A stretch of DNA of 64,000 nt from NCBI RefSeq assembly GCF_037976325.1, contig NZ_CP150265.1, positions 696,001 through 760,000 on the forward strand, in the 5' to 3' direction. Positions 52,010 through 61,273 of the stretch are shown piece by piece. Position numbers and translations under genes: made by a program. The notes under the pieces were generated by a model that was not told the origin of the DNA, searched no databases, and was given only the letters and a program-made list of their open reading frames with translations. This DNA is from Paenibacillus sp. FSL K6-3182. GTDB lineage: Bacteria; Bacillota; Bacilli; Paenibacillales; Paenibacillaceae. The first letter of the stretch is position 1; every line of letters begins with the position of its first letter.

Positions 52010-52324
52010 TCAAATTGGATCGAGAACAGGTGTCGCCTGACACCTGATCCAAAAGCGCTTGCGGTCGTAGGAGATCCCACATGAACAGCGATGAGTACCG
52101 AAAAGCGAGTTATAGGATGGAGGGAACTCGCGATTTACACGGCGAACCTCGCGCGAGAACTCTCTGCTATCCCTTGGAACTCTACGCAGCTTGTTGGCCT
52201 TTGCTTGGGTATCGATATGTGCTCCGGGAGGAACGAACCGATTGGGGGCAATTAGACGTTTGGAGTTGTTTATCTTAGTGTTATTGTTGAATAATGGTTT
52301 CCAAAGCTTAACATTATTCCCCAT
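52010..52324 (-). CDS. Hypothetical small basic protein (uncertain)
   Basis: A 104-residue frame with a strong ribosome site (GAGGAG, 8 bases before ATG). Residues 1-60 are Lys/Arg/Asn-rich without a known motif. The last dozen residues are encoded by the inverted repeat at 52015-52052, so the natural C-terminus may have been altered by that element. Family not recognised; it could be spurious or a damaged gene. Confidence 0.35.
   Translation of the reverse strand: MGNNVKLWKPLFNNNTKINNSKRLIAPNRFVPPGAHIDTQAKANKLRRVPRDSREFSREVRRVNREFPPSYNSLFGTHRCSCGISYDRKRFWIRCQATPVLDPI
52015..52052. repeat. REP-like inverted repeat (CAGGTGTC/GACACCTG)
   Basis: The outer arms TTGGAT and ATCCAA enclose the inner arms CAGGTGTC and GACACCTG with a GCCT loop. 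There is no T tail, so it is unlike a terminator. Similar GGTGTC hairpins accompany RAYT-type transposases in many bacteria; none is seen here. Confidence 0.5.
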
Positions 52325-52448
52325 GTCTTATTCTCCTCATGAGCAGTTTATATGCCTTCCCAACCCATTGAGCTGCCTTATACACACCAAAATCTATTAA
52401 TCTCCATATGATAGTAGTAATTCTACTAATATTAAGGAGATGATAGGA

Positions 52449-52889
52449 ATGATGAGAACAGGGGGAAGCAAGAGCGGAGGAGACCGAAGCTCAGGTTGCA
52501 CATGCTCAAAGAACCGGAGCCAAGGCGATAAAAGCGAAGGCCACAAGAGTGGAGGCCACAAAAACGAAGGACATAAAAGCGAAGGCCACAAAAATGAAGG
52601 TCACAAGAGCGAAGGCCATAAATGCTGCTGCGGTAAAAGCAGTGGAAGCAACAGCAATATTTTAAAAATTCTTTTGCGAATTGGTGTAGGAACACCCAAT
52701 GTTCGGATTCATTTTGATGGAACATCGCATGTAGGCGTTTATTTGGGCATTTCAGATGGCAACGTCATTATTAATGTAAGAGGTGTCGTAGCATATATTA
52801 AAATAACTTCTATAACGGCTGTAGAGTTAGGTGTTAAAGTCAATAGAAAGTGTAAGAGAAAACAGTCGTGGAAATGCAGAAAAACATAA
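52449..52889 (+). CDS. His/Lys-rich pentapeptide-repeat protein
   Basis: 146 residues. Residues about 28-60 hold six tandem five-residue units K(S/N)(E/G)GH, encoded by a 15-base DNA repeat. They are flanked by Cys-containing stretches (SGCTCSKN and HKCCCGKSSG). The C-terminal 75 residues form a separate beta-rich domain (NVRIHFDGTSHVGVYLGISDGNVIINVRGVVAYIKITSITAVELG) with a basic end. The His and Cys content suggests metal binding or a crosslinked spore-surface protein, as in some exosporium/coat proteins. ATG behind AAGGAG. Function unknown. Confidence 0.7.
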   Translation: MMRTGGSKSGGDRSSGCTCSKNRSQGDKSEGHKSGGHKNEGHKSEGHKNEGHKSEGHKCCCGKSSGSNSNILKILLRIGVGTPNVRIHFDGTSHVGVYLGISDGNVIINVRGVVAYIKITSITAVELGVKVNRKCKRKQSWKCRKT

Positions 52890-53110
52890 GCTAAATGTGT
52901 GTACTCACTAGATATAACAACCGTACTGTTAGCAAAAAGGCCGTGCTCATTTCCTTGTTTGGGTGGCACGGTCTATTCATTATTTCTACCAATATAAACA
53001 AAAAAGGGCTAAAAGCCCTTAATGCCGTAGATATGACCCAGATGGTGTTAGTTCTCTTATTGTTATGATCGAAGCTTACTTTTTCATCACCATATAACGT
53101 GGGAAAATGA

Positions 53111-53434
53111 TTAATCTTGGGGACGAGTGCCGGGCTCCAGGCCAGTAGAAGTCGCTGTCTTAATAAGCCGGACCGATAGGTCGCTATGCAGCCGAATTTG
53201 GCAGGATAGACGAATAGCTGCATCCTCGATTCCTTTGTTGCGAAGAACTGTCGCTTCTGCCTCGCTCATCTCGCCTGCATCTCCAGAGAGAACTTCTACA
53301 GCGCATGTCGTACACTTAACGTTCCCGCCGCATCGGTGCAGGACGTCGACTCCATTATCCTCTAACATTAGCACAAGCTTTGTGCCCTCAACTGCCTGAA
53401 TGGCGTTTCTTCCTTCTACTTGAACCGTTGGCAT
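53111..53434 (-). CDS. 2Fe-2S ferredoxin, plant/adrenodoxin-like fold
   Basis: The 107-residue ferredoxin has cluster ligands Cys35, Cys41, Cys44 (CGGNVKCTTC) and Cys78 (RLSCQ). The spacing C-x5-C-x2-C...C is the adrenodoxin-like pattern seen in many Bacillota ferredoxins of unknown partner. ATG behind GAGGAGG. It lies alone, so the redox partner cannot be inferred. Confidence 0.9.
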   Translation of the reverse strand: MPTVQVEGRNAIQAVEGTKLVLMLEDNGVDVLHRCGGNVKCTTCAVEVLSGDAGEMSEAEATVLRNKGIEDAAIRLSCQIRLHSDLSVRLIKTATSTGLEPGTRPQD

Positions 53435-53599
53435 TTGCCATTCCTCCTCGAATTGTTCATCCTCATATTACCTAACCAGCTTATATTAAACCATTATCTT
53501 GTTGAATAAGTCCAATATTATAGCCCTTAACAGAACGAAGACCCACAAGAGGGGTACTTTTTTCAAAGTATCCTTCTTATGGGGAAAATGGCTAAAATA

Positions 53600-53651
53600 A
53601 AAAGAATCGTGCCCCGAAAGATCATTCATCTAACGGGGCACGATTCTTTAA
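53600..53651. terminator. Terminator downstream of fused peptide ABC ATPase
   Basis: The arms AAAGAATCGTGCCCCG and CGGGGCACGATTCTTT enclose a 17-base loop, just past the stop of the minus-strand gene. Confidence 0.88.
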
Positions 53652-53661
53652 TGTCGCCAGC

Positions 53662-55398
53662 TTAGCTGGTTGCAACGGCCACCCAGTGGCCTTTTTTCAC
53701 TTCCACGAATTCGGAGTGTTCGAGCTCGTAGGGATCAGCTTTGGCAGCTTCCTCATGCACCACCAGCTTCTTCTGTGATTCAACCTTCGGATCGGGTACT
53801 GGGATTGCCGCCAAAAGTGACTTCGTATAAGCATGGATCGGATTCGCGTAAAGCTCCTCGCTTTCGGCAAGCTCAACGATCTTCCCTTTATACATAACCG
53901 CGACGCGGTCGCTAATATGCTTCACCATCGATAAATCATGGGCGATGAACAGGTATGTCAGACCAAGCCTTTGTTGGAGCTCCTCGAGCAGCTTCACAAT
54001 CTGTGCTTGAATGGAAACGTCGAGTGCGGACAATGGCTCGTCGCAGACGATAAATTCAGGCTCTACAGCGAGCGTCCGCGCAATGCCGATCCGCTGCCGT
54101 TGGCCGCCGGAAAACTCATGCGGGTAGCGCATGGCATGAGAAGGATCTAGCCCAACCATCTCAAGCAGCTCCTCGACACGTTTCTGACGATCCCGTTTGG
54201 AGGTCGTTATTTCGTGTACGTCAAGCGCTTCGCCAATAATATCAATGATGCGAAGCCTTGGATTTAGTGAGGCGTACGGGTCTTGGAAGATCATACCCAT
54301 ATGACGTCTCATCGTCTTCATCTCCGAGCGATTTAATTGCTGAAGCGGTATTCCTTTGAAAAGCACTTCGCCGCCCGTCGCCTCATTTAAGCGAAGAATT
54401 GTGCGGCCGGTCGTTGACTTTCCGCTGCCCGATTCACCGACAACTCCGAGAGTTTCACCTGCCTGTATATCGAAGCTGATATCATTAACGGCCTTAACAA
54501 TTTGCCCTTTGCCCATATCAAAATATTGCTTCAATGAACGGACCTGCAGCAAAGGCACGCCTTCTTCCCGCTGAATAATCGCAGGGATGGGCTTCGGTTT
54601 TTTCTTCTCGTCTAAACGAGGCAATGCATGGAGAAGCTTAACAGTGTAAGGATGCTGGGGACTAGCAAAGATTTGCTCCGTTGTTCCTGTTTCGACGATT
54701 TCTCCGTCCTTCATGACGACGACGCGATCACACATGCCGGCTACGACACCTAGGTCATGCGTAATTAAAATAATGGAGGTTCCCAGCTGCTTCTGTATAT
54801 CCTTCATCTGGTTAAGGATCTGTGCCTGTATGGTAACGTCAAGCGACGTTGTCGGCTCATCTGCGATTAGCAGCGAAGGACGGCATGCTAGCGCAATGGC
54901 AATCATGACCCGCTGACGCATCCCGCCAGAGAATTCATGAGGGTACTGATGATAGCGGGCTTCGCTGTTCGGAATGCCTACTAGCTTCAACATCTCGATC
55001 GCTTCAGTACGAGCTTGCTTCTTGTCCAGCTTTTGATGCTTGATCAAGCTTTCTTCAATTTGGTTGCCGATCCGCATGGTCGGATTGAGCGATGACATGG
55101 GATCTTGAAAGATCATCCCGATATCTCTTCCGCGTATGGCTTCCATTTCTTTATCGGTTTTAAAGGCTAAATTTTGTCCTTGAAAAAGCACCTCACCGTT
55201 CTTCACCATGGAAGGGGGAGATGGCAGAAGCCTCATAATTGTACGCGCGGTAACGCTCTTTCCGCTGCCGGATTCGCCTACAATGCCGAGCGTTTCGCCT
55301 TTACGGACCTCAAAGCTGACGTGACGTACCGCTTCTATTTCTTTGTTACGGGCGAAAAAAGAAACCGATAAATCGTTAACTTGTAATAATGTATCCAT
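53662..55398 (-). CDS. Peptide/nickel-type ABC transporter ATPase, DppD-DppF fusion
   Basis: 578 residues with two complete ABC domains. Domain 1 has GESGSGKSVTA, HEFSGGMRQRVMIA and LLIADEPTTSLD. Domain 2 (from about 290) has GESGSGKSTTG, HEFSGGQRQRIGIA and FIVCDEPLSALD. Both catalytic sites look intact, unlike many single-chain pairs. Each domain is followed by an OppD/F-type extension with HPYT/HAYT motifs. The start is the ATG reading MDTLLQVNDLSVSF behind CAGGTG. It is divergent from the permease-binding protein genes across about 220 bases. It should power that transporter. Confidence 0.92.
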   Translation of the reverse strand: MDTLLQVNDLSVSFFARNKEIEAVRHVSFEVRKGETLGIVGESGSGKSVTARTIMRLLPSPPSMVKNGEVLFQGQNLAFKTDKEMEAIRGRDIGMIFQDPMSSLNPTMRIGNQIEESLIKHQKLDKKQARTEAIEMLKLVGIPNSEARYHQYPHEFSGGMRQRVMIAIALACRPSLLIADEPTTSLDVTIQAQILNQMKDIQKQLGTSIILITHDLGVVAGMCDRVVVMKDGEIVETGTTEQIFASPQHPYTVKLLHALPRLDEKKKPKPIPAIIQREEGVPLLQVRSLKQYFDMGKGQIVKAVNDISFDIQAGETLGVVGESGSGKSTTGRTILRLNEATGGEVLFKGIPLQQLNRSEMKTMRRHMGMIFQDPYASLNPRLRIIDIIGEALDVHEITTSKRDRQKRVEELLEMVGLDPSHAMRYPHEFSGGQRQRIGIARTLAVEPEFIVCDEPLSALDVSIQAQIVKLLEELQQRLGLTYLFIAHDLSMVKHISDRVAVMYKGKIVELAESEELYANPIHAYTKSLLAAIPVPDPKVESQKKLVVHEEAAKADPYELEHSEFVEVKKGHWVAVATS

Positions 55399-55615
55399 AT
55401 ATGCACCTGCAATTCTGTGGTTTTCCAATTGAGATTAGGGTAATTTAAAGAGAGATTCTTATTTATACCTGATATTCCTTATATCATGTATAATGAAAAA
55501 AAGTAAGTAACAAAGTTATAAGTTATTGACATATTCCAGTCCATAAAATAAAATCTACTATATTGATCGGAATAATGCAATTTAAAATTACTAGATGGAA
55601 AGGAAGCGGACTAGC

Positions 55616-57058
55616 TTGAAAGGGCACGCAACTGCTACGGGTAATGGCTTTGTTGATCATATCGCCGCCATCTACCGCAAAATGTTATTACATCCAGCCT
55701 ACAGTCTGCTTATATTGCTGTTAGGAGCTCCTGTATCTGCCATCGTGTATGGCGTTCATCAATATCGTAAAACCAAGTACGGCTACAAAGCAATCGCCGA
55801 GGAGACAAGGAGCAAGCTGCTTGCAACGGGGCACCGGGATAAGCTGCTTATCGAGGTTAAGGAACAGCTTGTCCGAAAGCATCGTTTCTTCGGGCAGACC
55901 GTCAGCGCAGAGCAAACCGAGCTGGAAGCGAACCGGTTGGCTGAGATCAAATTTAATGAATCGTTCAACCATGAGCTGGACAAACGGCTTGCCAGCGAGA
56001 ACGGGCTGAAGTTTTCATTTGGCGATACGTATCATGCGTTAGCCTTGAATCCGGCTTTCTTCATCTTATCACTCATTATCGGTTTTCCAATGTATGTGTT
56101 GATGGCCATTTACTCGATGCCTTACTTGAAATACGTTGCGGAACGAATCGTGATGTCAGTATTCGTTATTTTGGGCGTCGCTTTTCTCGTTTTTACAATC
56201 CTGTATATATCGCCGATGAATCCAGCGGCTAACTTATTAGGAGAGACAGCGACTGCCGAGCAGATCGCAGCCTTCAACCATCTGTACGGATTGGATCAAC
56301 CTTATCTTGTCCAGTTATGGGACACAATTAGAGGTATATTTACATTCGATCTCGGCAAGTCATTTGCAGGCAACGAGAATGTTACTGCAGCTATCGCGAA
56401 TAAATTTCCGGTGACGCTCACGTTAACGGTTATCTCGACGCTGATCGCAGTATTGATCGCTTTGCCAATCGGCATTATTTCGGCTACGAGACCGAATTCC
56501 TTTTTTGATTATACCTTTATGTTCATTGCTTTGCTCGGATTGTCGATTCCGAACTTCTGGCAGGCGCTTATATTTATTTTGAATTTCTCAATTAAGCTTC
56601 CATGGCTGCCTGCAACGTATAACCCTGAGAACTGGCTGTCTGCGATTATGCCGATTGTCGTTCTAGGCACAGGGCTAACGGCTGCCGTAGCCCGAATGAC
56701 CCGCTCATCGACGCTTGAAGTTATTCATGAGGATTACATTACGACCGCAAGGGCCAAAGGGCTTGCCCGCAAAAGTGTTATTTGGAAGCATGCCGTTGGC
56801 AACGCGCTTATCCCAATTATTACTGTCATTGGCTTGCAGTTCGGCGGTATGCTCGGGGGAGCGGCGGTTACAGAGAAGGTATTCAATATTAGCGGTATCG
56901 GCAGTTATATCGTTGATAAGCAGTTCATTCCCGACATTCCTAGCGTGATGGGCGGGGTCGTCTATACAGCCATTACCATCTCGATCGTGAATGTTATCGT
57001 CGATTTGATGTATGCGTTTTTTGATCCTCGAATCCGCTCGAAAATGAAACAATACTAA
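55616..57058 (+). CDS. Peptide ABC transporter permease (DppB-like) with N-terminal extension
   Basis: 480 residues against about 310-340 for typical DppB. Residues about 180-480 are a normal permease: [31 protein letters not shown] loop [32 protein letters not shown], ending [11 protein letters not shown]. The first 165 residues are extra: two helices (about 28-48 and 145-165) with a charged, helical, Glu/Lys-rich stretch between them. The TTG start sits 9 bases after AAAGGAAG; an ATG 21 bases upstream has no ribosome site. It forms an operon with the next two genes. Confidence 0.9.
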   Translation: MKGHATATGNGFVDHIAAIYRKMLLHPAYSLLILLLGAPVSAIVYGVHQYRKTKYGYKAIAEETRSKLLATGHRDKLLIEVKEQLVRKHRFFGQTVSAEQTELEANRLAEIKFNESFNHELDKRLASENGLKFSFGDTYHALALNPAFFILSLIIGFPMYVLMAIYSMPYLKYVAERIVMSVFVILGVAFLVFTILYISPMNPAANLLGETATAEQIAAFNHLYGLDQPYLVQLWDTIRGIFTFDLGKSFAGNENVTAAIANKFPVTLTLTVISTLIAVLIALPIGIISATRPNSFFDYTFMFIALLGLSIPNFWQALIFILNFSIKLPWLPATYNPENWLSAIMPIVVLGTGLTAAVARMTRSSTLEVIHEDYITTARAKGLARKSVIWKHAVGNALIPIITVIGLQFGGMLGGAAVTEKVFNISGIGSYIVDKQFIPDIPSVMGGVVYTAITISIVNVIVDLMYAFFDPRIRSKMKQY

Positions 57059-57072
57059 AGCAGGTGCTACTC

Positions 57073-58581
57073 TTGACGAATCCTACTATCAGCAAGCAAG
57101 AAGTCAAGTTCAGGCTGAAATCGAGCCAAGAATACAGTCAGGCAAGCTTCGCTGGCATCGTATCCCTGGCGCTTGGTCTTGTTCTTCTGCTAAACAGTTA
57201 TGTTCCCGGTGACGGGTCATTTAAGCCTGCAGTACTCATTGCAAGCATTGCATATTTTGCCTTCGCTCTGCTCGAGCTGGCGGTATGGGCGCTCATTCGA
57301 AGCGATCTTATCCGTTTTGGCGCGATCAGACGTTCCACAAGGATGCTTGGTTATGTACTGCTGTTAAGCCTTCTAACCGCGAATGTATTCGTGGCAACCA
57401 CGGCGTTCCAGCTCATCAAGCAGAAAAAAAGCGCGGCGTATACGTTAGCTGTTTATTCGCTCCTTACGACTCTGCTCGTATTCGCAGTATCAGCCCTTAA
57501 CTTGTTTAAGCCTTATGTGGCTAACGGGTTTATGATCGGTATGTTTCTATTGATCGTTGCTGCGCTCCTGCAGCTCGCAGCATTGCTGCTGGTCGCTAAG
57601 TATGCAGATCAAGCAGCGATGCCGCGCTGGATGGGAATCGTTGCTGGCATTCTTATTTTAACTTCGGTATCCGGCAACTTGTTTGCATTATTTCTAGGGT
57701 TATTATTGATTGCGAAGCTGCGGGACAAGGGGTATTCATCCGGCTCTAAGCTTGGAGAAGTTGTGGAGCGTTTGTCGAGAAGCTCGACTTCCATGCTTGG
57801 ACTGCTCTTTATCCTGTTCCTGCTCACGCTGTCCATAACCAGTTACCTGACCTTTGATTACGGCCTTGCGGTTGAGAACAACTACAGCTTAATTCTTCAG
57901 TCTCCTGAGCTGGCTTACCCGCTAGGAACGGATAACTTCGGAAGAGACCTGTTCTCTCGTATCGTCTTCGGCGCACGAATCTCTTTGGCAGTTGGCTTGT
58001 TGTCAACGCTCATCCCCGTCTTGATTGGGGGCGTTCTAGGTGCAGTCTCTGGCTATTATGGGCGGCATACGGACAATATTATTATGAGGATATTAGATAT
58101 CCTCTATGCGATTCCTGGCATTCTGCTTGCCATTGCGATTATTGCGGCATTTGGCGCAAGCACGGTCAATCTAATTTTGGCATTAAGTGTAGGTGCGATT
58201 CCAACTTATGCCCGGACAATGAGAGCTAATGTCATGCTCGTATCTACGCTGGAATATGTACAGGCTGCTAGAGCTTTCGGCTCCAGTGACCGAACTATTT
58301 TGTTCAAGCATATCGTACCTAACTCCATCGCGCCGATGATTGTAAAATCTACGCTGACGATTGGTACTGCGGTCATCTCGACCAGCAGCTTGAGTTATTT
58401 GGGGCTTGGCGTCGAACCGCATATTCCGGAGTGGGGAAATATATTAAAGCTCGGAAGCGCATATCTGGAAACGCATGCCTATACGGCTGTTTATCCGGGA
58501 CTTGCGATTATCGCGCTTGTACTCTCATTCAACTTTCTTGGCGACGGCTTGCGCGATGCGCTGGATCCGAAGCTGGATTAA
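57073..58581 (+). CDS. Peptide ABC transporter permease (DppC-like) with N-terminal membrane extension
   Basis: 502 residues against about 280-300 for DppC. Residues about 240-502 are a normal DppC-type permease with [23 protein letters not shown] and EAA loop [31 protein letters not shown]. The first 230 residues add about six hydrophobic helices in a block not seen in standard DppC. The TTG start is set by AGCAGGTG; a GTG nine bases upstream is less likely. Six bases of the preceding intergenic gap suggest tight coupling with the DppB-like gene. Confidence 0.9.
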   Translation: MTNPTISKQEVKFRLKSSQEYSQASFAGIVSLALGLVLLLNSYVPGDGSFKPAVLIASIAYFAFALLELAVWALIRSDLIRFGAIRRSTRMLGYVLLLSLLTANVFVATTAFQLIKQKKSAAYTLAVYSLLTTLLVFAVSALNLFKPYVANGFMIGMFLLIVAALLQLAALLLVAKYADQAAMPRWMGIVAGILILTSVSGNLFALFLGLLLIAKLRDKGYSSGSKLGEVVERLSRSSTSMLGLLFILFLLTLSITSYLTFDYGLAVENNYSLILQSPELAYPLGTDNFGRDLFSRIVFGARISLAVGLLSTLIPVLIGGVLGAVSGYYGRHTDNIIMRILDILYAIPGILLAIAIIAAFGASTVNLILALSVGAIPTYARTMRANVMLVSTLEYVQAARAFGSSDRTILFKHIVPNSIAPMIVKSTLTIGTAVISTSSLSYLGLGVEPHIPEWGNILKLGSAYLETHAYTAVYPGLAIIALVLSFNFLGDGLRDALDPKLD

Positions 58582-58706
58582 ACATTTCATCCCTTTTTTA
58601 ACCTCATTCATATTCCATCGACTTCTACGTTACGAGACAGGAATGGGCGATAACTGAATGTGAGTTAACATACAAGATAAAGATAAAACAGGAGGAGACT
58701 ACTATC

Positions 58707-60539
58707 ATGAAGAACAAAGGCAAATTCGCCGCATTGTTGCTAATCAGTCTTTCGATTATGCTCAGCGGATGCAAATTAACAACAAAGAACGACGTGAAGG
58801 AATCACCAGCACCAACGCAAGGAACAGAGGCAGTCGTTGACAGTAACCCAGTAGATATAGAATTGCTTGGCATGAGCTCAAACGAGGCTGACCTTAACAT
58901 TGTTCGCGATCAGCTTACAAAAAACGGCTTTAAAGTGAAATTGAATCTACAAGCCGATTACGGCAGCTTCAAATCACAGCAGGACGCTGGCAACTATGAC
59001 ATCGCATTGTCCAGCTGGACTACCGTTACAGGTAACCCCGACTATGCAGTACGCTCGCTCTTCAAAACAGGCGGAGACTACAGCATCCTTGCTGATCCGG
59101 AAATCGATAAATTGATTGATGCGGCTGGTGCTCAAACGCCAGAAGAGTACACAGAAACGTACAAGCAATTCGAGCAGCAGCTTGTCTTTGACAAGGCTTA
59201 TATCGCGCCGCTATACAACTCCTTGAAAGCACAGGCCTTGAATCAAGACGTACTGAACAAGGATTCCGTACGCATCTCGAAGTCACGTTCCCTTCCTTGG
59301 GAAGATGTTGATTTTAAAGACACTTCAAAGCGTGCAAAAGATGCGCTAGTGCTTCAATCAACTATGCCGACACTGACGTCGCTTGATCCAATCAAAGGCA
59401 ACGACGGCTCCATCAACATTATTAATACGAATATGTATGTGCGTCTAGTGAATCTAACAGATGATGATAAAATCACTTCCGAAGGTTCCCTATCTTTGAA
59501 TCATGCGATTGCTGATGGCAATTCCGATTATTACTTTATCCTAAGAGACGATATTAATTTTGCTCAAATCAAAAACAAGCTCGCAGTAGATACTGGCGAA
59601 CGCGTTGGTGCTGACGATGTAATCTTCTCGTTGAACCGCGCGAAGGACAAAAACTCTGTACCTGACCACCGTACGTTTACTCTTCACGAGCATATCAATA
59701 ACGTAGAGCTTGTAACGGATGCTGCAGCACTAGATGCGGTTAAGGTTTCCGGTGGCAGCGACACAGTAAAAGCAGCTCTTGAAAAAGGTCTTGGTTCAAA
59801 AATTTCCGCTCTCGTATCGGATAAGAAGCAAGCGAACAACAAAGAGGGTAAATACCAAGTCGTTAAGCTTACGACGACTGAGCCTTTCCCGCAAGTACTG
59901 AACTACTTGGCTCACCAATCGGCAGGTATCGTGTCCAAGAAACAAGTAGAGAGCATCAACACGTACGATGTAGCTAAATTCGATGTGAACAAAGATATTC
60001 CTTACGGCGACCAAAATACGGTAACAGAAGGCAGCGCGTATAACAACACATTGTTTACAAGCGGTCCTTACATCCTGTCCTCCAAAAATGATTACGAGGC
60101 AATTTTCTACAAAAACCCTGCGTATATGAAGGGTACAGAAAATGAGCCGAATATCGCTAATATTAAAATCCGCTTTATCAAAGACGCAGACAGCAGCTTG
60201 TCCGCGCTCCGCAGTGGTGAGATTCACATCTACTACGGCGTATCCGAGACGAAATTTGACGTTGTGAAGGGCGACAGCAAGCTGGCGCTTCAAACCGTAC
60301 AAAGCAATGCTGTTTCTTACTTGCTGTTCAATACAAAAAATCGTCCAGTTGCAGAAAGCGCAGACCTGCGGAAAGCAGTTCTATACTCCATCAACCAGGA
60401 TGAAATCTTGGCATTCTACAATGGCAACAAGTTCAAAGCCGTTTCCACGCTTAGCCCGCTTGTGAATACAGGCATGGAGCTGAAAGCTGATCCGGCGAAA
60501 GCGAAAGAATTCCTAAACGCCTACAAAGCAAGCAAGTAA
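58707..60539 (+). CDS. SBP family 5 binding lipoprotein, apparently circularly permuted
   Basis: 610 residues. The lipobox MLSGC puts the acylated Cys at 22, followed by a 25-residue linker. Residues about 50-200 (IELLGM, IVRDQLTKNGFKVKL, YDIALSSWTTVTGNPDYAVRSLF, DPEIDKLIDAA, FDKAYIAPLYNS) match the segment normally at the C-terminus of DppA/OppA proteins. Residues about 212-600 start with the usual mature N-terminus (DALVLQSTMPTLTSLDP) and run to RKAVLYSINQDEILAFYNG and LKADPAKAKEFLNAYK, the point where the C-terminal segment should follow. This is circular permutation. ATG behind GGAGGAG. A terminator follows. Ligand unknown. Confidence 0.9.
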   Translation: MKNKGKFAALLLISLSIMLSGCKLTTKNDVKESPAPTQGTEAVVDSNPVDIELLGMSSNEADLNIVRDQLTKNGFKVKLNLQADYGSFKSQQDAGNYDIALSSWTTVTGNPDYAVRSLFKTGGDYSILADPEIDKLIDAAGAQTPEEYTETYKQFEQQLVFDKAYIAPLYNSLKAQALNQDVLNKDSVRISKSRSLPWEDVDFKDTSKRAKDALVLQSTMPTLTSLDPIKGNDGSINIINTNMYVRLVNLTDDDKITSEGSLSLNHAIADGNSDYYFILRDDINFAQIKNKLAVDTGERVGADDVIFSLNRAKDKNSVPDHRTFTLHEHINNVELVTDAAALDAVKVSGGSDTVKAALEKGLGSKISALVSDKKQANNKEGKYQVVKLTTTEPFPQVLNYLAHQSAGIVSKKQVESINTYDVAKFDVNKDIPYGDQNTVTEGSAYNNTLFTSGPYILSSKNDYEAIFYKNPAYMKGTENEPNIANIKIRFIKDADSSLSALRSGEIHIYYGVSETKFDVVKGDSKLALQTVQSNAVSYLLFNTKNRPVAESADLRKAVLYSINQDEILAFYNGNKFKAVSTLSPLVNTGMELKADPAKAKEFLNAYKASK

Positions 60540-60552
60540 CTTTTAATATTGG

Positions 60553-60599
60553 CAAGAGACTGCCTCCGGTTATCCATGATGACCGGGGCAGTCTCTTTC
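60553..60599 (+). terminator. Terminator after binding-protein gene
   Basis: The arms AGAGACTGCC and GGCAGTCTCT, with an inner CCGGT/ACCGG stem, are followed by TTT. Confidence 0.85.
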
Positions 60600-60641
60600 A
60601 CATAGGACTGCTCACACGCGAGCATAGAGGAGAGATTACGA

Positions 60642-61097
60642 ATGGCTGACACACTCAAGCCCGAAACGAAGCTTTCACAATGGGATGCCTTGATGCTGGA
60701 ATCACTGAAGGCTTACGGCTGGCCAAATGATGAACTGATTAGCAAAGTGCAGGCTGGCAATTTGCCGACAGATGAAAGTAAGTTCCATTTCGAATACACC
60801 GCATTAACCGCTTTGGCGAATGAGGAGCAAGATACTTTCGTACAAGCTGTAACAAACGGCTATCAAATCAAGTACAACACGATACGCGGCATTCACAGCT
60901 GGATACTTGTCGCACTGAAGCAAGAAGCAGAGCTTATTCTGGAGCCGGAGAACGAAGCGGTCATCGCCTACTTGTCAGAAGTGGAAGCACAGCGTCTCGC
61001 TTCCGTTCTTTCATTCGGCTGGGGCGTATCCCCTCATGAGGGGGAGCAAGATTCAGACGGTAGAGCCTCGTATAAGGTGGCACCTGTTAGAGCTTAA
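60642..61097 (+). CDS. Hypothetical protein downstream of peptide transporter
   Basis: 151 residues, soluble, mostly helical and acidic. There is no signal peptide and no known motif. Two similar Trp/Leu-rich stretches (LSQWDALMLESLKAYGWPNDELI and IRGIHSWILVALKQEAELIL) frame the middle. The ATG follows AGGAGAG. A terminator separates it from the binding-protein gene, so joint transcription would need read-through. Family not recognised. Confidence 0.7.
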   Translation: MADTLKPETKLSQWDALMLESLKAYGWPNDELISKVQAGNLPTDESKFHFEYTALTALANEEQDTFVQAVTNGYQIKYNTIRGIHSWILVALKQEAELILEPENEAVIAYLSEVEAQRLASVLSFGWGVSPHEGEQDSDGRASYKVAPVRA

Positions 61098-61225
61098 GGA
61101 TTAGCTGGTATTGTAAATGGAATAATTAATAATTATGGTTTCAGTGAACAGAATTGTGACCTATAAGAAGGATGCTTTTTTAAAAAAGTGCTTTTCTTAT
61201 AGGGTTTTGGAACGAATGTTATACC

Positions 61226-61270
61226 TATACAAGAAACCCAGTACCGCATCGGTACTGGGTTTCTTGTATA
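61226..61270. terminator. Bidirectional terminator with 20-bp perfect stem
   Basis: The 20-bp arms begin TATACAAGAAACCC and pair perfectly with a right arm ending GGGTTTCTTGTATA, around a GCATC loop. It lies between convergent genes. Confidence 0.88.
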
Positions 61271-61273
61271 ACA

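Noticed and set aside
52510..52625. Short regular repeats that could suggest a CRISPR array
   Set aside because: The unit is 15 bp without unique spacers and stays in one reading frame encoding K(S/N)(E/G)GH, so it is a coding repeat.
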